Assembly: GCF_001613385.1 (NCBI RefSeq)
Contig: NZ_BDCG01000017.1
Coordinates: 124,001 to 188,000, forward strand
DNA length: 64,000 bases
DNA from: Nocardia flavorosea NBRC 108225
GTDB taxonomy: Bacteria; Actinomycetota; Actinomycetes; Mycobacteriales; Mycobacteriaceae
Direction of reading: 5' to 3'
Part shown: piece after piece, positions 33,268 through 42,472 of the stretch
Layout of the letters: every line of letters starts with the position of its first letter
Numbering within the stretch: the first letter of the stretch is position 1
Translations under genes and position numbers: made by a program
The notes under the pieces: generated by a model
Databases searched by the model: none
What the model was told of the DNA's origin: nothing
What the model saw: the letters and a program-made list of their open reading frames with translations, nothing else

Positions 33268-34310
33268 ATGCGGAAACCCCTTCGGAAAAGGGTTCTGGGG
33301 ACGGTAGCGGTGCTGGGGGCGATCACCCTGACTCTCGCCGGATGCGGTGGTCCCACCGCGGTGTCCCGGCCGGTCTCCGGATCGTGGGACGAACTGGTGG
33401 CGGCGGCGAACGAAGAAGGCTCCGTCACGCTCTACTCGACGCAGGCCCAACCCGTGCTCGCGGACCTCGAGCGAGCCTTCGAAAAGGCTTATCCCCGTAT
33501 CGATCTGACCGTGGTCCGGGGCATCGACTCCGACCTGCTCTTCCGCGTCGATATCGAAGCCCGCACGGGCAAGGGGGCGGGGGATGTCGCGGTGATCACC
33601 GATACGGCCTGGATGCAGGCGGCCGCAGACACGGACAAGGCGGTGGAGGTCATCGGTCCCGCGTTCGACGCGCCCGAGTACCGGCGCGCCGACAGCATCG
33701 TCGACGGGAGGTTCTTCCTCGAGGGCGCCGTGGTCCTCGGCTTCGGCTGGAACACCGCCGCATACCCCAAAGGCATCCGGACGGCACAGGATCTGCTCGA
33801 CCCGGCACTGAAAGGCAGGGTCGGAATCGTCACCCCGGCGACCTCGCCGACCTACATCGACTATTACGACCATATCGAGGAGAACTACGGCGGCCGCGAA
33901 TTCCTCGACCGGCTCGCGCAGAACGCGCCACGTATCTACCCGAGCTCCCAACCACTCGGGCAGGCACTGGCCTCCGGCGAGATCGTGGCCGCGCTGATGT
34001 GCAACCCGATGCTGCCGGAACAGGCGGCGGGCGCACCCGTCGGCTGGACCGCCGGACCGGCGGTATGGGGGGCACGCTGGTACGGCCTGGCGCTGGGCTC
34101 GGCCCCCACCCCAACGCGGCCCAGGTACTCGCGGACTTCATGGTGAGCCGGTCCGGCCAGCAGGCGACGTCCCCCGGATACGGATCTGTCCTGCCGGACA
34201 TCGAGGGCGCCCTGGCGGTGGCGCAGGACATTCCCGACCAGAACCTCGAGGTGACCGTCGGCGAAGGCGCCGAAAAGTACCGCAACGACTGGGAAAACAT
34301 CTTCCAGTGA
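33268..34310 (+). pseudogene. Second ABC solute-binding lipoprotein, frameshifted
   Basis: ATG 33268 with AAGGAGAGG upstream; signal peptide ending in lipobox LAGC. The first frame runs to 34146 but loses similarity after YGLALGSAP. The continuation HPNAAQVLADFMVSRSGQQ through KYRNDWENIF lies in another frame to 34310 and aligns with the paralogue at 30.1-31.1 kb. One C missing from the run at 34103-34107 explains it. Either a true inactivating mutation or a homopolymer sequencing error. If intact it would offer a second ligand specificity to the same permease. Confidence 0.85.
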
Positions 34311-34345
34311 GCACCGATTCCATCACCACACACGAGGAGACGACC

Positions 34346-35134
34346 GTGCCGGACCAGCAGTTCGACGGGAAGGTGGCGCTCGTTACCGGCGCCGGATCGG
34401 GGATCGGTGCCGCCACCGCGCGGCTGCTCGCGCGGCGGGGAGCGACAGCAGTGCACCTCTGCGATATCGACCGGCGGGCGGTTGCCGCGGTGGCGGCCGA
34501 TATCGCGGGCGGCGTCCCGGTCGAACTGGATGTGGCCGATTCGGCTCAGGTCGATCAGGTCTTCGCCGCGGCGCTGACCGAGCACGGCCGGGTCGATATC
34601 GTGGTCCACCCGGCCGGTGTCGACGATCCGCGCAGCAAACAGCGCATCTACGAGGCCGCCGCACAGAACCGGCCGCCGGAGGTCATCACCCACCTCGAGG
34701 ACACCGACTGGCGGCGCATCCTCTCGATCAATCTGGACGGCACCTTCCACGTCCTGCGCGCCGCGGTCCGCGCCATGCAGGATTCCGGCGGCGGAGCGAT
34801 CGTCACCGTGGGTTCGTCGGCGGCGTTCGACACCCTGGCCGGCTATCCGCACTATGCGGCGTCCAAGGCGGGTGTGCACGCGCTCAGTCAGTCGGTGGCG
34901 AAAGAGGTGGCGCATCTCGGGATCCGGGTGAACACCGTCGCCCCGGGTCCGGTCGATACGGGGATGGCCCGGCGCACACCACCGCATCTGCGCGCTGCCA
35001 TGTCCGAAGGCACCGCCCGCGGATACGCCACCGCCGAAGAACTGGCCGACAACATCCTGTATCTCGCCGCACCGTCCGCCGCCAATGTCGTGGGCGCGGT
35101 GCTGTTGAGCAACGGCGGCCGGTTCACGGCCTGA
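34346..35134 (+). CDS. SDR-family oxidoreductase
   Basis: 262 aa from GTG 34346, which has GAGGAGA six bases upstream; a GTG at 34307 overlapping the previous stop is an alternative. TGAGSGIGAATARLL, HPAG in place of NNAG, VTVGSSAAF, YAASKAG. The usual C-terminal TG-DGG is altered to VVGAVLLSNGG. Fifth SDR of the island; substrate unknown. Confidence 0.85.
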   Translation: MPDQQFDGKVALVTGAGSGIGAATARLLARRGATAVHLCDIDRRAVAAVAADIAGGVPVELDVADSAQVDQVFAAALTEHGRVDIVVHPAGVDDPRSKQRIYEAAAQNRPPEVITHLEDTDWRRILSINLDGTFHVLRAAVRAMQDSGGGAIVTVGSSAAFDTLAGYPHYAASKAGVHALSQSVAKEVAHLGIRVNTVAPGPVDTGMARRTPPHLRAAMSEGTARGYATAEELADNILYLAAPSAANVVGAVLLSNGGRFTA

Positions 35135-35163
35135 ACCACCGGATCAGCAACAAGGGAGTACGA

Positions 35164-36519
35164 ATGCAGAGGATCGAAACCGATGTCCTGGTGATCGGCG
35201 CGGGGATGGCCGGCCTCACCGCCGCGGCCCGCTCGCTCGACCGCGGCGCTTCGGTCGTCGTGGTCGAAAAGGCCGATGCCGTCGGGGGGTCGGCGCGCTT
35301 TGCCGGATATGCCTGGACCGCACCCGACCGGGCGGTGATGGACGAGGCCAACCCGAAGGGCGATCCGGCGCTGCGCCACGCACTCGTGGACGGATTCGCC
35401 GACGGTATCGCGTGGATCCGGGCGCTCGGCGTGCACTGCGCCGATGCGGTACCGATCCTGCGCTACGGCCGCGGCCACCACTTCGACACCAACCAGTACC
35501 TCGACGAATGCCGGCGTCGGGTAAGCGCCGGGGGGCAGCTGTTCACCGGCACGGATACTCTGGCTCTGCACACCGCAGACGGTGCGGTAACCGGCGCCCG
35601 AGTACACAGGCCGGATGGCACCGAAATCGAGATACACAGTGCCGCAGTGATTCTGGCTACGGGTGGCTTCCAGGCCGACAGCACGCTCGTCGCCGAGCAC
35701 ATTCATCCCCGCGCCGCCGGAATGCAGGTGCGGGCCAACCAGGTGAGCGCGGGAGCCGGTCTGCGCCTGGCCGAAAGCGTGGGCGCCGCGACCGGGAATA
35801 CGCGCTCCGGTTTCTACGGGCATCTGGTGCCGGCGCAGGTACCGTTCCGCGATCCCGCCGATTTCGTGGCATTGTCGCTGTATTACAGCGAGCATGCACT
35901 GCTGTTCAACCTCGGCAACCGGCGCTTCACCGACGAGACCCAGGGTGATCACCTCACCGCGATGCACCTGCTCGACCAGCCGGAATCCCGCGGTTTGCTC
36001 GTCGCCGACGAACGCGTCTACCGGGAATGGGTCCTCGGCAGCTATGTCGAGGGGGCGATCGCGGTGGACAAGTTCGAGCTCACCCAGCGCCGCGGTGGCC
36101 GCTGCGGTATTGCGGAGACCCTGGAGGATTTCGCCTATCTGCCGCCGGAGTGGGGATACGACGGGGCGGCCGTCGCCGAGCAGATCAGGCAGGTCAATGC
36201 CGCCGGTGCCGCGGTCCGGCCCACTCGGACCCACGACGACCAGCCCCTGGACAAGGGCCCGTACTACCTCATCGAAACGTGCCCCGCGCTGACCTTCCCG
36301 TTCCACGGCATCCGCATCGACGCCACCGCACGTGTCCTGTCCGCGACCGGCGGCACGATTGCCGGGCTTTTCGCCGCGGGTTCCGATACCGGGGGTCTCT
36401 ACGACTACGCCTATGCCGGTGGGATCGCGCCCGCGCTCGTCTTCGGTCTGGCGGCCGCCGATACCGCGACCGGGGACCGGCCGGCCGATTCTCACGTGCC
36501 CGCGGCGAACATCGGGTAG
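35164..36519 (+). CDS. FAD-dependent dehydrogenase/reductase (fumarate reductase flavoprotein-like)
   Basis: 451 aa. FAD-binding VLVIGAGMAGLTAAARSLDRG, then VVEKADAVGGSARFAGY, substrate-cap region with HHFDTNQYLDECR, AVILATGGFQAD, and C-terminal GLFAAGSDTGGLYDYAYAGG. The group includes tricarballylate dehydrogenase, 3-ketosteroid-delta1-dehydrogenase and flavocytochrome fumarate reductases. It probably dehydrogenates or reduces a C-C bond of the imported compound. Last gene of the plus-strand operon. Confidence 0.87.
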   Translation: MQRIETDVLVIGAGMAGLTAAARSLDRGASVVVVEKADAVGGSARFAGYAWTAPDRAVMDEANPKGDPALRHALVDGFADGIAWIRALGVHCADAVPILRYGRGHHFDTNQYLDECRRRVSAGGQLFTGTDTLALHTADGAVTGARVHRPDGTEIEIHSAAVILATGGFQADSTLVAEHIHPRAAGMQVRANQVSAGAGLRLAESVGAATGNTRSGFYGHLVPAQVPFRDPADFVALSLYYSEHALLFNLGNRRFTDETQGDHLTAMHLLDQPESRGLLVADERVYREWVLGSYVEGAIAVDKFELTQRRGGRCGIAETLEDFAYLPPEWGYDGAAVAEQIRQVNAAGAAVRPTRTHDDQPLDKGPYYLIETCPALTFPFHGIRIDATARVLSATGGTIAGLFAAGSDTGGLYDYAYAGGIAPALVFGLAAADTATGDRPADSHVPAANIG

Positions 36520-36669
36520 GCCCGACTGCGCTGGGCCGCCGATGAGGGGCGGCCCAGCGCAGGCACGGCGCCGATCGACTACCCCGGCAACACGTGGGCC
36601 CCCGTCGGCCGCCGCGCGGAAACGGGCTCGATGGCCCGTTCCCGGCCGCCGCCGCACTATTCTGCTCGG

Positions 36670-37098
36670 ATGACGGAATCTCCCCGGTCACCCGGCCGCA
36701 CCGGTGAACTCGATATCGCGGCCGAAATAGAGCGGGTCCACGATCTGCTGGCGACCTGGCTGGGTTCGGCCGCTTCACCGCGCGTCCTCGACAGGTTCGC
36801 CGCCGCACACGACGAGGACTTCTCGATGGTCACCGCCGAGGGCACGGTGGTGTGCAAACGCGACCTGCTGTCCGGTCTGCACCGAGCGCGCAACAGCCGG
36901 CCCGGTCTGGTGATCGAGGTCTCCGAGGTCGAAACGCTGCGCTCGGACGGCGATACCACCGTGGCCCGTTTCGTCGAATGCCAGCGCGACACTACCGGGC
37001 AGGACCACAGGCGAACCACGGCGGTATTGCGCGTCGATCCGGACCTGTCCTACCGCTGGATCACGGTCCAGGAGACAGCGGTCACCGCACCGGATTAG
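36670..37098 (+). CDS. SnoaL/DUF4440-like small protein
   Basis: 142 aa from ATG 36670. IERVHDLLATWLGSA..VLDRFAAAHDEDFSMVTAEGTVV and later beta strands VSEVETLRSDGDTTVARFVE, TTAVLRVDPDLSYRWITVQE match the NTF2-like fold. Function unknown. It stands alone, 151 bases after the FAD enzyme; no operator copy was seen before it, so it probably lies outside the island's regulon. Confidence 0.6.
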   Translation: MTESPRSPGRTGELDIAAEIERVHDLLATWLGSAASPRVLDRFAAAHDEDFSMVTAEGTVVCKRDLLSGLHRARNSRPGLVIEVSEVETLRSDGDTTVARFVECQRDTTGQDHRRTTAVLRVDPDLSYRWITVQETAVTAPD

Positions 37099-37310
37099 CT
37101 TCCCTTGCGGACAGGCCCGAAGCCCCGTCGCATATCGAGCCGGATGTCGGCGGCCGGGAATTCCCGCCACGCGGTTTCTCGCATCCGCTGTCGGAGCCGG
37201 CCCAGGGTCCGCTTCGCGCACCCGGATCCCACAGCCGAACCTGAACCATTGTGCGGATAGCCGGTGACGCGCGACCCCCTCGAAGTCTCGATAATCGAGG
37301 GAGCAGCGGA

Positions 37311-37592
37311 ATGGACGATTCCCACACCCTGGTCACGACAAGAACCATCGGCGCACCCCGCGTAGTGCCACCGACACGACTCGTGTACACCACCCTCGGT
37401 TCCGAGCAGTTCGGCTCGGCCGCTTTCCAGTCCGTTGTCGATCTCGAAGAGCTCGGCGACCGAACACGAGTGACCCTGCGGTCACGGTTTTCTTCCGCAG
37501 AGGACAAACGCAAACATGTAGAGGATTCCCTTGGGATCGAAGGCTCCCGGCAGCTCCTGCAACGTCTGGAGGAACAGGCCGTAACCGACTGA
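37311..37592 (+). pseudogene. AHSA1/SRPBCC-family gene with internal in-frame deletion
   Basis: 93 aa versus about 140-160 in the family. The N-terminal TLVTTRTIGAPR is the usual opening of AHSA1 proteins. It is followed at once by VVPPTRLVYTTLGSEQFG, which normally comes about 50 residues later, then TRVTLRSRFSSAEDKRKHVED and the final helix. The missing part is the central sheet region of the cavity, so the product is unlikely to fold normally. The frame is intact, and a ribosome-binding-like GAGGGAG precedes it. Confidence 0.55.
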
Positions 37593-37672
37593 CCTCGACC
37601 CCGCGCGGTCGCGCATCGGACGCAGCTCACGAGCGCCCGACCGCGACCGCGCGGCCCGGGCCCGTTCTGCTG

Positions 37673-38905
37673 TCAGGCGCGCGCGGCCACTCCGCGCCGG
37701 GCCGCCCACACCGTGACGGTGAAGAGCAGGACACCCAGCAAGGCGAGACCGGCGCCGACCACCGCGGGTGCCGTATAGCCGTAGCCTGCGGCGATCACCA
37801 GCCCGCCGAGCCAGGCGCCGGCCGCGTTCGCGATGTTCAGGGCGGCGTGGTTGAGCGCGGCCGCCAAGGTCTGAGCGTCGGCGGCCACGTCCATGAGCCG
37901 GGTCTGCAATCCGGGCGCCAGGGCGGCTCCCGCCGCCCCGACCAGCAGGGCGCCGATCCCGGCGGTGACCGGATTGTGCGCGGCGGCGACGAACACCGTC
38001 AGGATCACCGTCATAGCGCCCATGGCCAGGAAGATCGACCGGTCCACGCCGCGATCGGCGAGGACACCGCCGACGATATTGCCCAGCACCATGCCGACCC
38101 CGAACAGCATCAGCACCACCGGCACCAGCCCGGTGCTCAGGCCCGCCACATCGGTGAGGGTCGTGCTCACATACGTGTAGACCGCGAACATGCCGCCGAA
38201 CCCGATCGCGCCCACAGCCAGCGTGAGCAGCACCTGAGATCGGCGCAGCGCACCCAGTTCGGTGAGCGGGTTGGTGATCGCGATCCCGGTCAGTGCGGGC
38301 ACGTACCGCACCAGGGCCACGACGGTGGCCACTCCGATCATCCCGACCAGAACGAACGCACTGCGCCAGCCGAGATGCTGGCCCAGCCAGGTCGCGGCGG
38401 GGACACCTACGACATTGGCGGTGCTCAGCCCGAGCATGACCGCCGCTACCGCTTTCGCACGCTGCCCCACCGGCGCCAGCGTCGCCGCGGCCAGCGAGGC
38501 GACCCCGAAATAGGCGCCGTGCGGCAGGCCGGCCACGAAACGTGCGCCGACCAGGGTCGCGAAGTTCGGCGCGAAAGCCGACGCCAGGTTGCCGGCCGTG
38601 AACGCCACCATGAGCACCACCAGGAGACGTTTGCGCGCCACCGATGCACACGCCGCCGCGATCACCGGCGCACCGACCACCACTCCGAGCGCATAAGCGG
38701 AGACGGCATGCCCGGCGGTGGGCTCGGACACCGCGAAAGCATCCGCTATATCGGGCAGCAGCCCCATCGTCACGAATTCGGTGGTGCCGATCCCGAAGCC
38801 GCCCAGCGCCAGCGCCAGCATTGCCGGGATATGCCAGCTGGTGCGAGCAGTGGGTCCCGGAGTCGTGGCCGTGCCGGTAGCGGTAGAAGTCACGCTTCCG
38901 TGCAA
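37673..38905 (-). CDS. MFS transporter, AraJ/DHA1-type exporter
   Basis: 410 aa with about 12 membrane segments. Opening ALGGFGIGTTEFVTMGLLPDIADAF is the hallmark of the AraJ/YdhP/chloramphenicol-resistance group; ARFVAGLPHGAYFG also fits. TTG at 38905 or GTG at 38893 could start it; the family begins near the latter. Exports small molecules or sugars; substrate unknown. Flanked by unrelated single genes. Confidence 0.88.
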   Translation of the reverse strand: MHGSVTSTATGTATTPGPTARTSWHIPAMLALALGGFGIGTTEFVTMGLLPDIADAFAVSEPTAGHAVSAYALGVVVGAPVIAAACASVARKRLLVVLMVAFTAGNLASAFAPNFATLVGARFVAGLPHGAYFGVASLAAATLAPVGQRAKAVAAVMLGLSTANVVGVPAATWLGQHLGWRSAFVLVGMIGVATVVALVRYVPALTGIAITNPLTELGALRRSQVLLTLAVGAIGFGGMFAVYTYVSTTLTDVAGLSTGLVPVVLMLFGVGMVLGNIVGGVLADRGVDRSIFLAMGAMTVILTVFVAAAHNPVTAGIGALLVGAAGAALAPGLQTRLMDVAADAQTLAAALNHAALNIANAAGAWLGGLVIAAGYGYTAPAVVGAGLALLGVLLFTVTVWAARRGVAARA

Positions 38906-39394
38906 CAGGCGGTCCGGGGACAGGTTTCCTCATCCGGGCTGTGAGTTCACCCACCGGGGGGCACCGGTCCGCCCGGCCGGTCGCCGGCTCGCCGAGTTAC
39001 TGCCCGGGTGCGAGAGGTTTGCGCGGCTCGGCAACACCACGACCGCTGCTGATCACGGGGCCCTCGCGGACCACGAGACCGGGTCTCAGCACTCGGCGCT
39101 CGGTGTCCGCCGGGCCGATGGCGTGCGCCGGCTCCATGACCCCCGACAAAGTGCGCAGTTCATGGTTACAGCCCCTGTTCCGGCGCAGACGAGCGGCCTC
39201 CGCAGGTGCTCAGCAGCCCCGGTACGCGGCGGCGGCTCCGGCCCGGCCGGCCTGGCACCCTGCTCGGCATCCGGGACGATACGATTCCCCGTGGTCTGCG
39301 AGGTATCCGGGACTGTCGGCTCCGATGCCGGGCGGCGAAGATTCCGGGCGCCGCCGACCGCCCGAAGCGCGTACGCCACAGATGAGGACGGCGG
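38906..39394. other. Intergenic region between divergent MFS and esterase genes
   Basis: About 490 GC-rich bases. Long frames on both strands show no recognisable family, poor start sites and arginine/proline-rich composition typical of shadow frames. Promoters for both flanking genes should lie here; I could not identify boxes. Confidence 0.4.
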
Positions 39395-40234
39395 ATGAAC
39401 GACCCACAGGTCCGGGATCGGACCCTCGACGGGCTCCGTGGCGCGGTCCCGATCCGGGAGTACCTGCCCGCGGCCCCCGATCCGGCGGCCGACCCGCTGT
39501 TGTGGATCCACGGGGGTGCGTTCGTTTCCGGCGGGCTCGATCAGCACGAATCCCATGCGGTGGCGTTACGAGTGGCCGCGGCCGGGCGGCGGGTACGCAC
39601 CGTCGACTATGCGCTGGTGCCGCGGTTCCGGCTCTGGGGTCCGCCGGTTCTGCGTCCCTCGGAGAATCGCTATCCGGCGCCGCTGGACGATGTCCTCACC
39701 GCCGCCACCGACCTCATGACGGGCGGACGGCGGATCGTGATCGGTGGCGCGAGCGCGGGCGGCTGCCTGGCCGCCTCGGGCGCGCTGCGATTGCGGGACC
39801 GGTCCGCGGAGGTTCCGGTCGGGATAATCCTCGCGTATGCGACCCTGCACGCCGAACTGCCGCCGCTACCGGATTCGGTCCGGGCGCGGGTGCGGGGCCG
39901 GCGCCGGATCGGCACCTACACGCCGCACATGATCCGGCGGATGAACCTCAACTATGCGGGATCGCCGGAATTGCTCGCGGATCCGGAGGTTTTCCCGGGC
40001 GGCGGTAAACTCACCGCCCTGCCGCCGGTACTGCTGCTCGATGCCGCCTACGACACATTGAGCGCCTCGAGTACCACCTTCGCCGGTGAACTCACCGAGG
40101 CCGGGGTGCCGGCCGAGCATCGTGTCGTCCCGGGTACGCGGCACGGTTTCCTCGACCGCCCCGATTCGCCAGGGTTCCGGGCCGGTATCGATTCGATCCT
40201 CGATTGGCTCGGCCGGACCGCGCGCAACGGTTGA
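39395..40234 (+). CDS. Alpha/beta hydrolase, HSL-type (esterase/lipase)
   Basis: 279 aa. Oxyanion-hole motif WIHGGAFVSGG, nucleophile elbow GGASAGGCLA (GxSxG), acid in LLLDAAYD, catalytic His in GTRHGFLD. A cytoplasmic esterase of the hormone-sensitive-lipase family. The region around residues 70-85 (LWGPPVLRPSENRYPAPLDD) holds the usual YxxAPExPFPAxxxD helix entry in modified form. Converges with the cupin gene across a hairpin. Confidence 0.85.
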   Translation: MNDPQVRDRTLDGLRGAVPIREYLPAAPDPAADPLLWIHGGAFVSGGLDQHESHAVALRVAAAGRRVRTVDYALVPRFRLWGPPVLRPSENRYPAPLDDVLTAATDLMTGGRRIVIGGASAGGCLAASGALRLRDRSAEVPVGIILAYATLHAELPPLPDSVRARVRGRRRIGTYTPHMIRRMNLNYAGSPELLADPEVFPGGGKLTALPPVLLLDAAYDTLSASSTTFAGELTEAGVPAEHRVVPGTRHGFLDRPDSPGFRAGIDSILDWLGRTARNG

Positions 40235-40268
40235 CCGCTATACCAGGAACGCGGCGAGAGTTGAGGGA

Positions 40269-40294
40269 CCTGTGCCCGGTCGGCCGGGCACAGG
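40269..40294. terminator. Bidirectional hairpin terminator
   Basis: Perfect 11-bp stem CCTGTGCCCGG / CCGGGCACAGG with a TCGG loop, between the convergent esterase and cupin genes. Confidence 0.75.
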
Positions 40295-40325
40295 GCACCA
40301 CGGCTGTGCCCGGCACTAACCGAAC

Positions 40326-41375
40326 TCAGCGCGCGGTGACCGGTTGCCCTTCGGCCGGATGGACGCCGTATTGGCCGGTTTCCATCAGATGCGCGATATC
40401 CCGGCCGGCCGGCGTCATCGTCAACGAGGACCGGGTTTCCAGCAGCCACGCCCGGTAGCCGGGCTGGACGTTCTCTTCCGGGCCCTGGTGCAGGATGCCC
40501 TTCGGGGTCCAGGTGACCGTGCCGGGCGTATCGACCGAACCCCACGGTGAGGGGCCCATGCCGTAGCAGATGACCTCGTCGAAATCGGCGTTGTGATGTA
40601 CCGGGGGCCGGGCGCTGTGGCGGCTGCCGACGCCGAAGATGTAGTCGCGGCCGGAGGTGCTGCTCATCAGCTGGGCAGGCGCCAGTCCGCCTTCGGCGAC
40701 AGCGAGACCCTGCACATTCTCGATATTGAACCGGACCACGAGCGGGGCGCCGATGACATCGAGGCAGGGGATCGGGTCGACGTCGTAGTAGTAGGACGTG
40801 AACCTGTCGCCGGTGCGGACCACGACCTCGTATTCGTCGTCCACCGCGTCCCCGGGCCGGCCGTGCGGGACGGGGCGATCGAGGTGGAGATCGGGGTTGA
40901 AGGTGGCGGGGGCGCCCTCCGGGTCCAGGCGTAGCTCGCTGGTGGTGGCCACGATGAATTCGTTGATCTCTTCGGCGATTTCGCCCCAGCGGTAGGTCAC
41001 GGCGCGCGGAATGAGCACGAAATCGCCGGTACGGACGTCGAGTGTGCCGACCTCGGTGTCGAGCCGGCCGCGCCCGGAGACGATGTAGTGCAGTTCGTCG
41101 GCCCACACATTGACGTAGCCGAACGACATGGCGGTGGTGCGGCGGTTCAGCTCGAGGCCGATCCCCTCCCCCTCCAGGATCGGCACCGGGAGGGCTTTCG
41201 GCTCGGCGAAAACCTGGGCCGGTAGTTCCCAGGTGTGGAAACGACGCGGTAGGTACTCGCCGCGGGCACGCAGGAACCGCGGCCGGTACTGGGCCCGGAC
41301 GATGGTGGTGTTCGGACCGGCGAAACCGTTACGGGAGTAAAGCTCGATATTGGGCGCCAGGACTTCGTCCGGCAT
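40326..41375 (-). CDS. Homogentisate 1,2-dioxygenase-like cupin protein
   Basis: 349 aa, shorter than classic HmgA (about 430). Likely iron site: PPVHHNADFDEVICYGMG followed by WTPKGILHQGP, matching the His-Glu-His arrangement of homogentisate dioxygenase. The N-terminal cupin carries NVWADELHYIVSGRGRLDTEVG. Probable ring-cleaving dioxygenase of a homogentisate-related compound; no other homogentisate pathway genes (fumarylacetoacetase, isomerase) are nearby, so the substrate is uncertain. The next gene on the same strand is a crotonase upstream. Confidence 0.78.
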   Translation of the reverse strand: MPDEVLAPNIELYSRNGFAGPNTTIVRAQYRPRFLRARGEYLPRRFHTWELPAQVFAEPKALPVPILEGEGIGLELNRRTTAMSFGYVNVWADELHYIVSGRGRLDTEVGTLDVRTGDFVLIPRAVTYRWGEIAEEINEFIVATTSELRLDPEGAPATFNPDLHLDRPVPHGRPGDAVDDEYEVVVRTGDRFTSYYYDVDPIPCLDVIGAPLVVRFNIENVQGLAVAEGGLAPAQLMSSTSGRDYIFGVGSRHSARPPVHHNADFDEVICYGMGPSPWGSVDTPGTVTWTPKGILHQGPEENVQPGYRAWLLETRSSLTMTPAGRDIAHLMETGQYGVHPAEGQPVTAR

Positions 41376-41426
41376 GCAGCACCTCCGAAAATCGTTGTGC
41401 CACAGATCCTAGACAAGAGACACCGT

Positions 41427-41446
41427 GTTCGCGCACTTTTGCGAAC
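41427..41446 (-). promoter_or_regulatory. Inverted repeat upstream of the cupin gene
   Basis: GTTCGC and GCGAAC are exact reverse complements with an 8-base spacer, 52 bases upstream of the cupin start. The stretch up to 41480 is unusually AT-rich for this window. A possible operator or promoter region. Confidence 0.35.
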
Positions 41447-41501
41447 TCACTATTCCAGAGTTAACTGGTACCGAAAGTACACTCGCCCTGGCGAATCCGG
41501 G

Positions 41502-42353
41502 TCAATCCCGGAACGGCGGGACCGGCAGATCCACACCGAAGATATCCGGGGTATCGCGCAGCACACTGTCCGGGAAATTGGCCGCCCGCTTTTCCAAGAA
41601 CGACGAAACACCCTCTTGCGCATCTGCGCTGGCTCCACGGCTGCGGATCCCGCGCGATTCGACCCGGTGCGCGATCATCGGATGATCGGCACCCAGCCCC
41701 CGCCACAGCATCTGCCGCGATAAACCCACCGACACCGGCGCCGAATGCTCGGTGACGCGGCGGGCCAGAGCAACTGCTTCGTCCAGCAGGCTTTCCGGCG
41801 AATACAACCCGTAGAACAACCCCGCCTCGTACGCTTCCGCCGCGTCCACGAGCCGCCCGGAATACACCCAGTCCAGCGCCTTCTGCATCGACACCAGCCG
41901 CGGCAGGAACCAGCTGGAACAGGATTCGGGGACGATACCGCGCCGGTTGAAGACGAAACCGATCCGGGCACCCTCGACCGCCAGCCGGAAATCGGCGGCA
42001 AGGGTCATGGTGATACCGACGCCCACGGCGGGCCCGTTGACGGCGGCGATAATGGGTTTACGCGATTCGAACATCCGTAGCACCACTTCCCCACCGCCGT
42101 CGCGGAAGGATTCCGGGTTCCCGTCCTCCGGCGCGACGAAGGTCTGTCCACCCGCGGAGAGGTCGGCCCCGGCGCAGAAAGCCCGGCCGGCGCCGGTGAC
42201 GATGATCGCGCGGACACCGTCGTCGCGGTCGCAGGTGTCGAACGCGTCGATCAGCTCCTCGCCCATTGCGGTGGTGAACGCATTGAGCCGGGCCGGGCGG
42301 TCCAGGGTGATGGTGGCAACGGAATCGGAAACAGCGAGGCGGATATCGGCCAT
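41502..42353 (-). CDS. Enoyl-CoA hydratase/isomerase family protein
   Basis: 283 aa from ATG 42353 (ATG 42365 also in frame). Crotonase features: VATITLDRPARLNAFTTAM, FCAGADLSAGG, GPAVGVGITMTLAADFRLA, then RRGIVPESCSSWFLP. The first catalytic Glu of hydratases is not seen (GVGITMT), while a Glu is present in GIVPES as in isomerase-like members. It is common as a single gene in mycobacteria and nocardiae. A 126-base gap separates it from the cupin gene downstream. Confidence 0.85.
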   Translation of the reverse strand: MADIRLAVSDSVATITLDRPARLNAFTTAMGEELIDAFDTCDRDDGVRAIIVTGAGRAFCAGADLSAGGQTFVAPEDGNPESFRDGGGEVVLRMFESRKPIIAAVNGPAVGVGITMTLAADFRLAVEGARIGFVFNRRGIVPESCSSWFLPRLVSMQKALDWVYSGRLVDAAEAYEAGLFYGLYSPESLLDEAVALARRVTEHSAPVSVGLSRQMLWRGLGADHPMIAHRVESRGIRSRGASADAQEGVSSFLEKRAANFPDSVLRDTPDIFGVDLPVPPFRD

Positions 42354-42472
42354 AGCCGACAGCATGCCACGTCTGTCCCGGACAGTGGACCCCTATGGAC
42401 TGCTCCATCGGACGCCACGTTTTCCACTCGAACACATGGAATCCCGCGGCCTTCCACGTGGCGTAGGGCTGC

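Noticed and set aside
38941-40008. Long plus-strand frame overlapping the esterase gene
   Set aside because: Arg/Pro/Gly-rich shadow of the esterase, which has complete catalytic motifs in the other frame.
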